The notes beneath the pieces were generated by a model. That model had not been told where the DNA came from. It did no database searches and saw nothing but the letters and a program-made list of their open reading frames with translations. The translations under genes were made by a program, and so were the position numbers. This document shows, one piece after another, positions 27,516 to 34,693 of a stretch of DNA of 59,176 nt. This DNA is from Candidatus Gastranaerophilales bacterium. Lineage in GTDB: Bacteria > Cyanobacteriota > Vampirovibrionia > Gastranaerophilales > Gastranaerophilaceae. Location: contig CALVFT010000007.1 of the NCBI GenBank assembly GCA_944326915.1, forward strand, positions 1-59,176, in the 5' to 3' direction. The number at the start of each line of letters is the position of its first letter. Position 1 is the first letter of the stretch.

Positions 27516-28493
27516 ATGATAGAAACAGGTAGAAAACACTTAGTTCATATAGTTAAATTCAGATGGTGGTGGATGGCGCTTACATGTCTTCTTCTGGTAC
27601 CGGGAATTATTGCTATGATATATTCCTCAGTAACATACGCAAACCATGCGCCGCTAAAAGTCGGTATTGATTACACAGGCGGAACTATTTTACAATACGG
27701 GCTTGAGCAGAAACTTCAAAACAGCGATGTTGCAAAAACAAGAACAAATCTTGAAAAAGCAGGAATTGAAAATCCATACATCCAAATTTTGAATGTTAAC
27801 AGCGAACAGCAAAAAAATACTAAATCAAATATTAATTCAATTATCTCAATAAGAACTAAGTTTATTGAAAAGAACTCAAATACAACAGAAGTTATAACAG
27901 AACAATTAAAAAAAGATTATCAAAATCCTGAATTAATTTCAGTAAGCTCTGTTGGTCCAACAATGGGAAAAGAATTGTTTAAAAATTCTCTAATTGCAGT
28001 AGCTCTTGCATTTTTAGGTATTGTTGCATATCTTTCATTCAGATTCAGATTTGATTATGCGCTTGCTGCAATCTTGGGAGTATTGCATGATGTTCTGTTT
28101 GTATGCGGTATTTTCTCAATATTAGGACTTTTGTATAATGTTCAGATTGACGGTTTGTTTATTACAGCAATATTGACAGTTATAGGGTTCTCAGTGCATG
28201 ATACCATCGTTGTATTTGACAGAATAAGAGAAAACTTAAGATATTATTCAAAGAAAATGTCTTTCGGTGAAATTGTTGATGCTTCTGTAAATCAAACACT
28301 TACTAGAAGTATAAATACTTCTTTAACAACTTTGATTACATTGCTGGCATTGTATTTCTTTGGCGGCGTAACGACAAGAGACTTTGTTCTTTGTATGATA
28401 CTAGGTATTGCAATCGGAACATACTCAAGTATATTCTTCTGCAGTATGCTTGTTGATTTCTGGAATGACAAAAAATCATTGCAAACTACATAA
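27516..28493 (+). CDS. secF: Protein translocase subunit SecF
   Basis: 325 residues, six spans. KVGIDYTGGTILQY near residue 50, SVGPTMGKELFKNSLIAVALAF at the start of the membrane domain, and GFSVHDTIVVFDRIRENLR with NQTLTRSINTSLTTLITLLALYFFGG are diagnostic. Partner of SecD in one transcript that ends at the terminator after this gene. Confidence 0.96.
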   Translation: MIETGRKHLVHIVKFRWWWMALTCLLLVPGIIAMIYSSVTYANHAPLKVGIDYTGGTILQYGLEQKLQNSDVAKTRTNLEKAGIENPYIQILNVNSEQQKNTKSNINSIISIRTKFIEKNSNTTEVITEQLKKDYQNPELISVSSVGPTMGKELFKNSLIAVALAFLGIVAYLSFRFRFDYALAAILGVLHDVLFVCGIFSILGLLYNVQIDGLFITAILTVIGFSVHDTIVVFDRIRENLRYYSKKMSFGEIVDASVNQTLTRSINTSLTTLITLLALYFFGGVTTRDFVLCMILGIAIGTYSSIFFCSMLVDFWNDKKSLQTT

Positions 28494-28512
28494 GAAGTAA
28501 TAAAATAACCAT

Positions 28513-28548
28513 AAAAAATACCTCTTATTAAAAAGAGGTATTTTTTTT
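28513..28548. terminator. Symmetric intrinsic terminator after secF
   Basis: Stem AAATACCTCTT/AAGAGGTATTT with loop ATTAAA (A-tract before, eight T after). It also faces the 3' end of the convergent minus-strand gene. Confidence 0.9.
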
Positions 28549-28563
28549 ATTAAAATTAAATTT

Positions 28564-28899
28564 TTATTTTATTTTTGATAGATTTTTTATACTATCTCTC
28601 ACCATTTGAGCACCTTTTGCATAATTAGTTTTGGCTATACTGTCAATAAACAAAGAATCTCTCATTAGCTTAACTTCTTTTTTCCAAAGCTCAGAATTGT
28701 CAACAACTTTTCCAGCATTTATGCTATCAACTATTCTTTTATACCTTTTAGCATCTTTGGATTTTATTTCTTTAGAAGCATTTTCCACAAATTCTTTATT
28801 TGCATTGATACTATCTTTCACACTACTAAATGCACAGTATCCAATAAGCGAAAACATAGCTCCACACAAACATTTTTCAAAAGTTTTATTAATTCGCAT
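28564..28899 (-). CDS. Small unknown protein with one N-terminal membrane segment
   Basis: 111 residues, not recognised. A hydrophobic segment (CLCGAMFSLIGYCAFSSV, about 10-27) is followed by a charged helical tail with recurring KDSI/RDSL/RDSI units, probably a membrane-anchored coil. GAGG of its ribosome site overlaps the pdxA stop codon, so it is the last gene of the ssb-dtnK-pdxA unit. Confidence 0.7.
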   Translation of the reverse strand: MRINKTFEKCLCGAMFSLIGYCAFSSVKDSINANKEFVENASKEIKSKDAKRYKRIVDSINAGKVVDNSELWKKEVKLMRDSLFIDSIAKTNYAKGAQMVRDSIKNLSKIK

Positions 28900-28909
28900 A
28901 CAAATTACC

Positions 28910-29836
28910 TCACAAAACAGATTTTATTGCTTCAATCATGCCTGCAGCACTTGCAATATTTTTACCAGCAATATCAAAAGCAGTACCGTGCCCAGGAGAA
29001 GTTCTTATTATATCAAGTCCAATTGTCATATTTACAGTTCTTTCACCGGCGACTGTCTTAATTGGTATAAGTCCTTGATCATGATAATTCGCAATATAGC
29101 AATCATAGTCATCTTTAGCGTTATTTTGATAAGCCTTACCTGCTTTAACAAACAAAGTATCAGCAGGTAATGGTCTTGTAATATTTATACCTTCATTAAG
29201 CAACTCTTCAACAGCCGGATTTAAAATATCAATTTCCTCACGGCCTAATATGCCATCCTCTCCAGAATGAGGATTAAATCCACATAGCGCAAACTTTGGA
29301 TTTTCTATCTTTAATGAAGTTTTAAAAAACTTATCAAGATTTGTTATTTTTTCAACGACACACTCTTTGGTTAAATTAACATCTTTTAAAGCACAATGAC
29401 GAGTTAGAAGAAGAACTCTAAAATCACCTGCAACAAATAACATTTCTGCTAATTGATTTTCTTTAGCTAGGTATTTTTGGAGTATTTCAGTTTGCCCGTT
29501 AAATTTATGACCAGCCAAATATAAAGCATGTTTTGCAACTGGAGCTGTAACAATAGCTTTTACACCAATTTCACAAGCAAGTTTTACAGATTGGAACGAA
29601 AACTCCCCACAAGCTGAAGAGAGCTCTCCTGGGCGAATATCTTCTTCAAAAGGTACTTCAACAATTTCATAGTCCTTATCTAATTCACCATAGAAATCTA
29701 AGATTTTTTTATTTCCTAAAATCAAAACTTTATCTTTCGGTAAATTTAAAGATTTAAGAGCTTTTATAGTAATTTCGGGGCCTATTCCATTGGGGTCGCC
29801 TATTGTTATTGCTATTTTTTCTTTATATTTATTCAT
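28910..29836 (-). CDS. PdxA-family dehydrogenase, probably 4-phospho-D-threonate/erythronate dehydrogenase (PdxA2)
   Basis: 308 residues from the ATG at 29836; a TTG 27 bases upstream is also in frame but lies within the previous gene. PdxA motifs: ITIGDPNGIGPEITIKAL, GHKFNGQTEILQKYL, ALCGFNPHSGEDGILGREE, ANYHDQGLIPIKTV (metal His/Asp) and TSPGHGTAFDIAGK. PdxA proper makes the pyridoxine ring precursor from 4-phosphohydroxythreonine. Its 8-base overlap (ATGAATAA) with a DUF1537 kinase points instead to the PdxA2 group, which oxidises phosphorylated threonate or erythronate to dihydroxyacetone phosphate and CO2. The vitamin B6 role cannot be excluded. Confidence 0.85.
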   Translation of the reverse strand: MNKYKEKIAITIGDPNGIGPEITIKALKSLNLPKDKVLILGNKKILDFYGELDKDYEIVEVPFEEDIRPGELSSACGEFSFQSVKLACEIGVKAIVTAPVAKHALYLAGHKFNGQTEILQKYLAKENQLAEMLFVAGDFRVLLLTRHCALKDVNLTKECVVEKITNLDKFFKTSLKIENPKFALCGFNPHSGEDGILGREEIDILNPAVEELLNEGINITRPLPADTLFVKAGKAYQNNAKDDYDCYIANYHDQGLIPIKTVAGERTVNMTIGLDIIRTSPGHGTAFDIAGKNIASAAGMIEAIKSVL

Positions 29837-31154
29837 TTTGTCCACTACAATCATGGTTATCAAAATACCTCAAAATATCTATTAAAGTATTTACTCCACC
29901 AAGATTTCCTGATTTTGTAACAATCCACTGAGCATTATGATCCATACTCAATGCTATCGCAGGAGCAACTTCATCAATAAGCTGCAATTGATCGGCACCT
30001 ATTGATTTACAACATTTACAAGATGTCTCTCCTCCTAAAGTTATTAAAATAACTTCTTTTTGAGATACGACCCGTCTTGTAAGCTCTGCTAAAAAGTCTG
30101 TAATTTTCATCGCTAGTGATGATTTTGTTAATTCTGCATTTAAAGAATCTTCAGAAAAACCATCAAAATTACTAATTAAATGAGAAGTATGTACTACAAC
30201 GATATTGTCACTACCTAAGTTTGATACAATTCTATTAACAAGGTCATTAGATACTCCATTCAGTACCGTATTTAAATCTAAACTTATAAATAGAGCATTA
30301 TCATAATCATCGCACTGTTCCAACTTTTCTATTTGACTTGCAGTAATCTGAGTTGCACTACCTGAAACTATTAACTTAGGCAACTTTGGAAAAATTTTGT
30401 TAATATGTTGCGTATCCAAATCCGCAAACCACAAATCAGCCAAAACATTTGCAAAAGCAGCAGTACCTGAAGGTAAAATTTTGTAATCTGATTTTTTTAT
30501 CGCAAGAGCTAATTGTTCTATATCAACAGTTGATACAGCATCTGCAACAATGAGTTTCTTACCACTTGCAATAAGCTCATTGATTCTTTGTAAAATAGGC
30601 CCAGCTCCCTTCATAACAGTCTTTAATTCTAAGGAAGCTATCAAATCTTGATATTCAGGCAAAATCTGACTTTTCAAAAGTGTTGGAATATGAGATTCTC
30701 TAATAGGTGAATGAGGGTCTCTAGCCATTTCAGTTCTTTCTACTGGAATACCTCTCAATAGATGGTAGCCTCCGACAGTAACTCTTCCCTCAGCAGGAAA
30801 AGCCGGACATACTATAGCTGCATCCCATTCCAAAGTTGATAGCATAGCCAAGACTTCTACAGCAATATTACCTCTTATAGTAGAATCTATTTTTTTATAA
30901 AAATAGTCAGGGTTCAATTTCTCAACCATCATTTTAGTAGCATCTACTATCCTATGATAAGCTTCTTCTGGGTCTATATTTCTTGACTCTGTTGAAATAG
31001 CCCAAGTCTGAGTATTTTTTATGTTTAAAGGTTCTACAACACTACCCAACAAAATTTGAGTATTAGCACCCTCCAAATGAAACTGCAAAGCAGTGTCATT
31101 TGCACCTGTTAAATCATCAGCAATTATGCCTGCAATATCTGAATTTATAATCAT
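29829..31154 (-). CDS. Four-carbon sugar-acid kinase (DUF1537/OtnK-DtnK family)
   Basis: 441 residues. N-terminal domain opens with IIADDLTGANDTALQF (substrate site), then KIDSTIRGNIAVEV and CPAFPAEGRVTVGGYHLL. The C-terminal nucleotide domain has ITLGGETSCKCCKSIGA and VTKSGNLGGVNTLIDIL. The family phosphorylates D-threonate, D-erythronate or similar acids with ATP. Overlaps ssb by ATGA and the PdxA-like gene by 8 bases, so the three are translationally coupled. Kinase plus dehydrogenase would give dihydroxyacetone phosphate from a sugar acid. Confidence 0.88.
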   Translation of the reverse strand: MIINSDIAGIIADDLTGANDTALQFHLEGANTQILLGSVVEPLNIKNTQTWAISTESRNIDPEEAYHRIVDATKMMVEKLNPDYFYKKIDSTIRGNIAVEVLAMLSTLEWDAAIVCPAFPAEGRVTVGGYHLLRGIPVERTEMARDPHSPIRESHIPTLLKSQILPEYQDLIASLELKTVMKGAGPILQRINELIASGKKLIVADAVSTVDIEQLALAIKKSDYKILPSGTAAFANVLADLWFADLDTQHINKIFPKLPKLIVSGSATQITASQIEKLEQCDDYDNALFISLDLNTVLNGVSNDLVNRIVSNLGSDNIVVVHTSHLISNFDGFSEDSLNAELTKSSLAMKITDFLAELTRRVVSQKEVILITLGGETSCKCCKSIGADQLQLIDEVAPAIALSMDHNAQWIVTKSGNLGGVNTLIDILRYFDNHDCSGQNE

Positions 31155-31489
31155 AATGCTTCTTCTACATCTCTTTTAGAGCCTAATAACCTTATACTAT
31201 TCGCAATAATAAGGAAATTTTCTCTTTCATTACCTGTAACTTTATCTGTCCATTTGTTTTGAGCAATTCTGCCATCTACAACAACTTGAACACCTTTTTT
31301 TACATACTCACCTGCAAATTCAGCCAATTTATCCCATACGTCGATATTAAACCAATCGGCAACTTCTGATTTTGTCTTAGAATCCCATCTGTTTACCGCT
31401 ATTGAAAAATTTGCTTTGACTTTTCCTGATTCAAAATATCTAATTTCAGCGTCGCGTCCTACTCGACCAACCAAAACTGCTGTATTCAT
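31151..31489 (-). CDS. ssb: Single-stranded DNA-binding protein, short form without acidic tail
   Basis: 112 residues. One OB-fold: MNTAVLVGRVGRDAEIRYFESGKVKANFSIAVNRW, WFNIDVWDKLAEFAGEYVKKG and VVVDGRIAQNKW. The protein stops at LGSKRDVEEAL, so the disordered linker and the acidic DDDIPF-like tip that recruits repair proteins in most bacteria are missing. Whether this is the main SSB or a second copy cannot be told here. GAGG ribosome site. First gene of its operon, divergent from thrS. Confidence 0.92.
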   Translation of the reverse strand: MNTAVLVGRVGRDAEIRYFESGKVKANFSIAVNRWDSKTKSEVADWFNIDVWDKLAEFAGEYVKKGVQVVVDGRIAQNKWTDKVTGNERENFLIIANSIRLLGSKRDVEEAL

Positions 31490-31606
31490 TTATTACCTCT
31501 TTCCGTTTTAACTATTTCTTGTATTTTACAACAAAAAAATATTCTCTTAAAAAATTAAGTACAAAGGTGTGAATTTTTGTTAATAATAAGAATTTAAAAT
31601 ATTCTA

Positions 31607-31635
31607 TTGTAATTAATTTATACAAGTGCTACACT
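31607..31635 (+). promoter_or_regulatory. Promoter of thrS
   Basis: TTGTAA (31607-31612), 17-base spacer ending in TGC (extended -10), TACACT (31630-31635). It predicts a transcription start near 31642 and a leader of about 100 bases. Confidence 0.55.
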
Positions 31636-31641
31636 TTTTAT

Positions 31642-31744
31642 GTAGTTAGTTAGGGGGATCCACCCCGGGGGTAATTAGGTTTATTTAAACGTTGTTATTT
31701 AAACCGTATTTACCAAACCCAAATAGGGCACGAAAGGATAGAAA
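31642..31744 (+). promoter_or_regulatory. Structured 5' leader of thrS, possible autoregulatory operator
   Basis: Contains a run unusually G+C-rich for this genome (31653-31671: GGGGG, CCCC, GGGGG), able to form GGGG-loop-CCCC. A GGTTTA/TAAACC arm pair (31678-31683 with 31699-31704) and a CCC-AAATA-GGG hairpin (31718-31728) lie just before the GAAAGGAT ribosome site. A direct repeat TTATTTAAAC occurs twice in the middle. It lacks the T-box core. ThrRS autoregulation by leader binding is known in E. coli; here it is inference. Confidence 0.4.
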
Positions 31745-33544
31745 ATGGAAAAAAATGAATCAACTTTAAGTGTTTTAAGACACTCAACATCACACATCAT
31801 GGCTCAAGCTGTTCAAAAGTTGTTTCCGTCTGCAAAGTTAGCAATCGGACCAGCTGTAGAAAACGGTTTTTACTACGATTTTGATCTAACCGATGGTCAT
31901 GCTTTTACCGAAGATGATTTGGTAAAAATCGAAGAGGAAATGAAAAACATCGTAAAACAAAATCTTTCATTTGAAAAATATGTAATCCCTGATGTTGATG
32001 CTCAAATTGCAGAATTTAAAGCAGAAGGTGAAATTTACAAAGCAGAACTTTTAGAAGAACACAGAAACGACAACCCAACTTTGTATATAACTAAAGACAA
32101 AGACGGTAATGCTTTGTTCAACGACCTATGTGCAGGTCCACACCTTCCTAATACATCATATATAAAAGCAAATGCATTCAAGCTTCTTAAAGTCGCAGGT
32201 GCATACTGGCGTGGAGATGCTAAAAATAAAATGCTTCAAAGAATTTATGCAACAGCATTTTGGACAAAAGAAGACTTAGCAGACTACTTGCATTTTATTG
32301 AAGAAGCAGAAAAACGTGACCACAGAAAAATCGGTGCAAAACTTGATTTATTCTCTACAAGAGATGAATTAGGCGGAGGTCTTGTTCTATGGCATCCAAA
32401 CCTAGCAGTTGTAAGAGAAGAAATCGAAAACTACTGGAGAACAGAACACAGAAAACGTGGGTACGTAATTGTAAATACTCCTCACATTGCAAAATCTAAG
32501 TTGTGGGAAATATCAGGACACGCTGATCACTACCGTGAAAATATGTTCTTTATACAAAAAGATGAAGATTCTGACGAACAATTCATTTTAAAACCTATGA
32601 ATTGCCCATTCCACATCTTAATTTACCAAGCTAACAGATATTCTTATCGTTCTTTACCTTTAAGAATGGCTGAACTTGGAACTGTTTACAGAAAAGAAAA
32701 ATCAGGTGCATTATCAGGATTAACAAGGGTTCAAGGTTTTACTCAAGATGATGCCCATATATTCTGTACTCCTGAGCAATTAGTTGATGAAATCAATGAA
32801 ATTATTGACTTTGTAGCTGATACAATGGCTATATTCAACATGGATTTTGAAGTAGAACTATCTACTCGTCCTGAAAGCTATGTTGGAGAAATTGAAAACT
32901 GGAACAGAGCAGAAGCTGGCTTGAAAGAAGCAATGGATAGACGAGGAATGAAATATGAAATCAACGAAGGAGACGGAGCATTCTACGGACCCAAAATTGA
33001 CTTCAAGGTTAAAGATGCTCTAGGCAGAACTTGGCAATGTGCTACTATCCAACTTGATTTTAATCTTCCTGAAAGATTTGATATCAAATACCAAGACAAA
33101 GACGGTTCAATGAAAACTCCTGTAATGTTACACAGAGTAATATTCGGTTCTATGGAAAGATTCCACGGAATTTTAATTGAACACTTTGCAGGAGCATTCC
33201 CTACTTGGCTTGCTCCAACTCAAGTTGCAATTGTTCCTATATCTAATGAAAAACACGCAGATTTTGCAGAAAAAGTATACAAAAAAATGCGTGATGCAGG
33301 CATTAGAGTAAAACTTGATGATCGTTCTGAAAGTATGAATTACAAAATCAGAGAAAGCTTACAAGACAAAAAAATCCCTTATGTATGCGTAATCGGAGAT
33401 AAAGAAATTGAAGCTAATTCTGTTGCAGTTCGTGCTCGTGGAATTGGACAAGTAGGAGTTATTTCTGTAGATGAATTTATCGAAAAAGTTGAAAACGAAA
33501 TTAAAACTCGCTCTGTAAATTCTTTTGCAAAAAAAGCAGACTAA
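31745..33544 (+). CDS. thrS: Threonine-tRNA ligase, lacking the N-terminal TGS domain
   Basis: 599 residues; E. coli ThrRS is 642. The first residues go straight into the editing domain (VLRHSTSHIMAQAVQ, HxxxH; FNDLCAGPHLP with the second Cys/His pair), so the about 60-residue TGS/N1 domain is absent. Class II catalytic core: MNCPFHILIY (zinc Cys), YRSLPLRMAELGTVYRKEKSG (motif 2 region), FYGPKIDFKV and MLHRVIFGSMERFHGILIEH (motif 3). The anticodon-binding domain (VAIVPISNEKH...) runs from about 495 to the end. GAAAGGAT ribosome site. A strong terminator follows, so it is a single-gene unit. Confidence 0.97.
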   Translation: MEKNESTLSVLRHSTSHIMAQAVQKLFPSAKLAIGPAVENGFYYDFDLTDGHAFTEDDLVKIEEEMKNIVKQNLSFEKYVIPDVDAQIAEFKAEGEIYKAELLEEHRNDNPTLYITKDKDGNALFNDLCAGPHLPNTSYIKANAFKLLKVAGAYWRGDAKNKMLQRIYATAFWTKEDLADYLHFIEEAEKRDHRKIGAKLDLFSTRDELGGGLVLWHPNLAVVREEIENYWRTEHRKRGYVIVNTPHIAKSKLWEISGHADHYRENMFFIQKDEDSDEQFILKPMNCPFHILIYQANRYSYRSLPLRMAELGTVYRKEKSGALSGLTRVQGFTQDDAHIFCTPEQLVDEINEIIDFVADTMAIFNMDFEVELSTRPESYVGEIENWNRAEAGLKEAMDRRGMKYEINEGDGAFYGPKIDFKVKDALGRTWQCATIQLDFNLPERFDIKYQDKDGSMKTPVMLHRVIFGSMERFHGILIEHFAGAFPTWLAPTQVAIVPISNEKHADFAEKVYKKMRDAGIRVKLDDRSESMNYKIRESLQDKKIPYVCVIGDKEIEANSVAVRARGIGQVGVISVDEFIEKVENEIKTRSVNSFAKKAD

Positions 33545-33564
33545 AAATAAAATAATGATAACTC

Positions 33565-33598
33565 AAAAAAGGAATGACTTTAGAGTCATTCCTTTTTT
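33565..33598 (+). terminator. Intrinsic terminator after thrS
   Basis: Nine-base stem GGAATGACT/AGTCATTCC with a 4-base loop, preceded by six A and followed by six T. Confidence 0.92.
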
Positions 33599-33682
33599 AT
33601 TAGACAAATAACTATATCCCACTTACCAATTAAACAGATATATTTAATTGGTAAATTTATGATACAAGGTTAAGAGGATAAA

Positions 33683-34150
33683 ATGAAAAAACAAATTTTA
33701 GGTATGTTTATTGCAATATTTGCTTTCATCGCGGGATTTTCAATAAATAATATTGCAATGTCAGTCACGCAACCCGAATATAAAATTGCAATTATTGATA
33801 TAGCACAGCTTTTAGCAGACTCCAAAGAAGTTAAAGAGTTAAAGCTCCAACAAGAACAAAAAATGAAAAATATTGAATCAACAATACAAAAAGCTAAAAT
33901 AGAAATTTCAAAAGAAACAAACCCTCAAAAAATTGCAACTCTAGAAGAAAAATATAGGAATGAAATTAATAAACAAAAAATTGCAATGGATACAGAATAC
34001 AACAATAAATTAATAAAAATAGACCAAAATATTAAGAATTCAGTAATTACAAAAGCGAAAGAATTAAATTATAATATAGTTTTACCGAAAAATACGGTAT
34101 TATTTGGGGGAGATGATATAACAGCTCAGGTAGCTCCTGCTGTTAAGTAA
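33683..34150 (+). CDS. OmpH/Skp-like periplasmic chaperone
   Basis: 155 residues. N-terminal signal or anchor (LGMFIAIFAFIAGFSINNIA), then the OmpH pattern: short strand YKIAIIDIAQLLADSKEVKEL, a long charged coiled coil (about 50-115), and a C-terminal KAKELNYNIVLPKNTVLFGGDDIT, matching the usual IVLDKxxVLYGGxDIT ending. Expected to hold unfolded outer-membrane proteins in the periplasm. GAGG ribosome site. Ends at a terminator shared with the convergent gene. Confidence 0.85.
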   Translation: MKKQILGMFIAIFAFIAGFSINNIAMSVTQPEYKIAIIDIAQLLADSKEVKELKLQQEQKMKNIESTIQKAKIEISKETNPQKIATLEEKYRNEINKQKIAMDTEYNNKLIKIDQNIKNSVITKAKELNYNIVLPKNTVLFGGDDITAQVAPAVK

Positions 34151-34185
34151 AAAATAGAGGAAGCCTAAAATACTTCCTCTATTTT
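34151..34185. terminator. Symmetric terminator between convergent genes
   Basis: Perfect 13-base stem AAAATAGAGGAAG/CTTCCTCTATTTT with a 9-base loop, right after the OmpH-like stop and overlapping the last codons of the minus-strand gene. Confidence 0.85.
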
Positions 34186-34592
34186 GTTGGAATTATGTTT
34201 ATCATAAAAGGTCTCGGATTTCGATAAATGTTATCGTCAATACCTTTATTAAAAATTTTTTTAGTTTCAACTTCCAGCTTATGGTCTTCAAAATCGGATC
34301 TGAAACGAGTTTTTACATCCCAATAACATTGAGGCTTAAATTCATCTAATAACATGTCACAATTTTTTATCTGCTCTTCAAACTCACTTTTTTTAGTAGC
34401 CCAATAATTAAGTTCCTCTTGAGTTTGTTTAACGCTATAAGGCCAATACCATTTTATTTCTTTATACTCAGCATCTTGCCAACCATCTGGACAAAAATGT
34501 TTCCACTGCGGCCGACTTATATATGTAGTATCCGCATAAGAAATATTATTTGCTATTAAGATTAGTATTAAAAATAAAAATATATATCTCAT
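34179..34592 (-). CDS. Small secreted protein of unknown function
   Basis: 137 residues from the ATG at 34592 (GGAA 6 bases upstream; a TTG one codon earlier is possible). Signal peptide MRYIFLFLILILIANNISYA. The mature part is tryptophan-rich near the start (PQWKHFCPDGWQDAEYKEIKWYWPY) and has three cysteines (CPDGW, NCDM, QCYW). I do not recognise the family. Confidence 0.75.
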   Translation of the reverse strand: MRYIFLFLILILIANNISYADTTYISRPQWKHFCPDGWQDAEYKEIKWYWPYSVKQTQEELNYWATKKSEFEEQIKNCDMLLDEFKPQCYWDVKTRFRSDFEDHKLEVETKKIFNKGIDDNIYRNPRPFMINIIPTK

Positions 34593-34656
34593 CAACTATT
34601 CCAACGTAAAATCTAGATACATTATAATTTACATATAACTACTTATCAAGAATTAC

Positions 34657-34686
34657 TTAAAAAAGTTTAACCAAATATGATATAAT
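34657..34686 (+). promoter_or_regulatory. Promoter of uvrC, predicted leaderless
   Basis: Perfect extended -10: TG (34678-34679), A, TATAAT (34681-34686). Then 7 bases to the ATG at 34694. A weak -35 (TTAAAA, 34657-34662) lies 18 bases upstream. No ribosome site. Confidence 0.6.
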
Positions 34687-34693
34687 AAAAACT

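Noticed and set aside
31653-31671. Cloning-vector polylinker contamination (BamHI- and SmaI-like sites side by side)
   Set aside because: The site order and bases do not match a polylinker, and the flanks continue naturally from promoter to thrS.
31642-31744. T-box riboswitch in front of thrS
   Set aside because: The conserved T-box core (AGGGTGGNACCGCG) and a terminator/antiterminator pair are absent; the G-rich run does not fit it.
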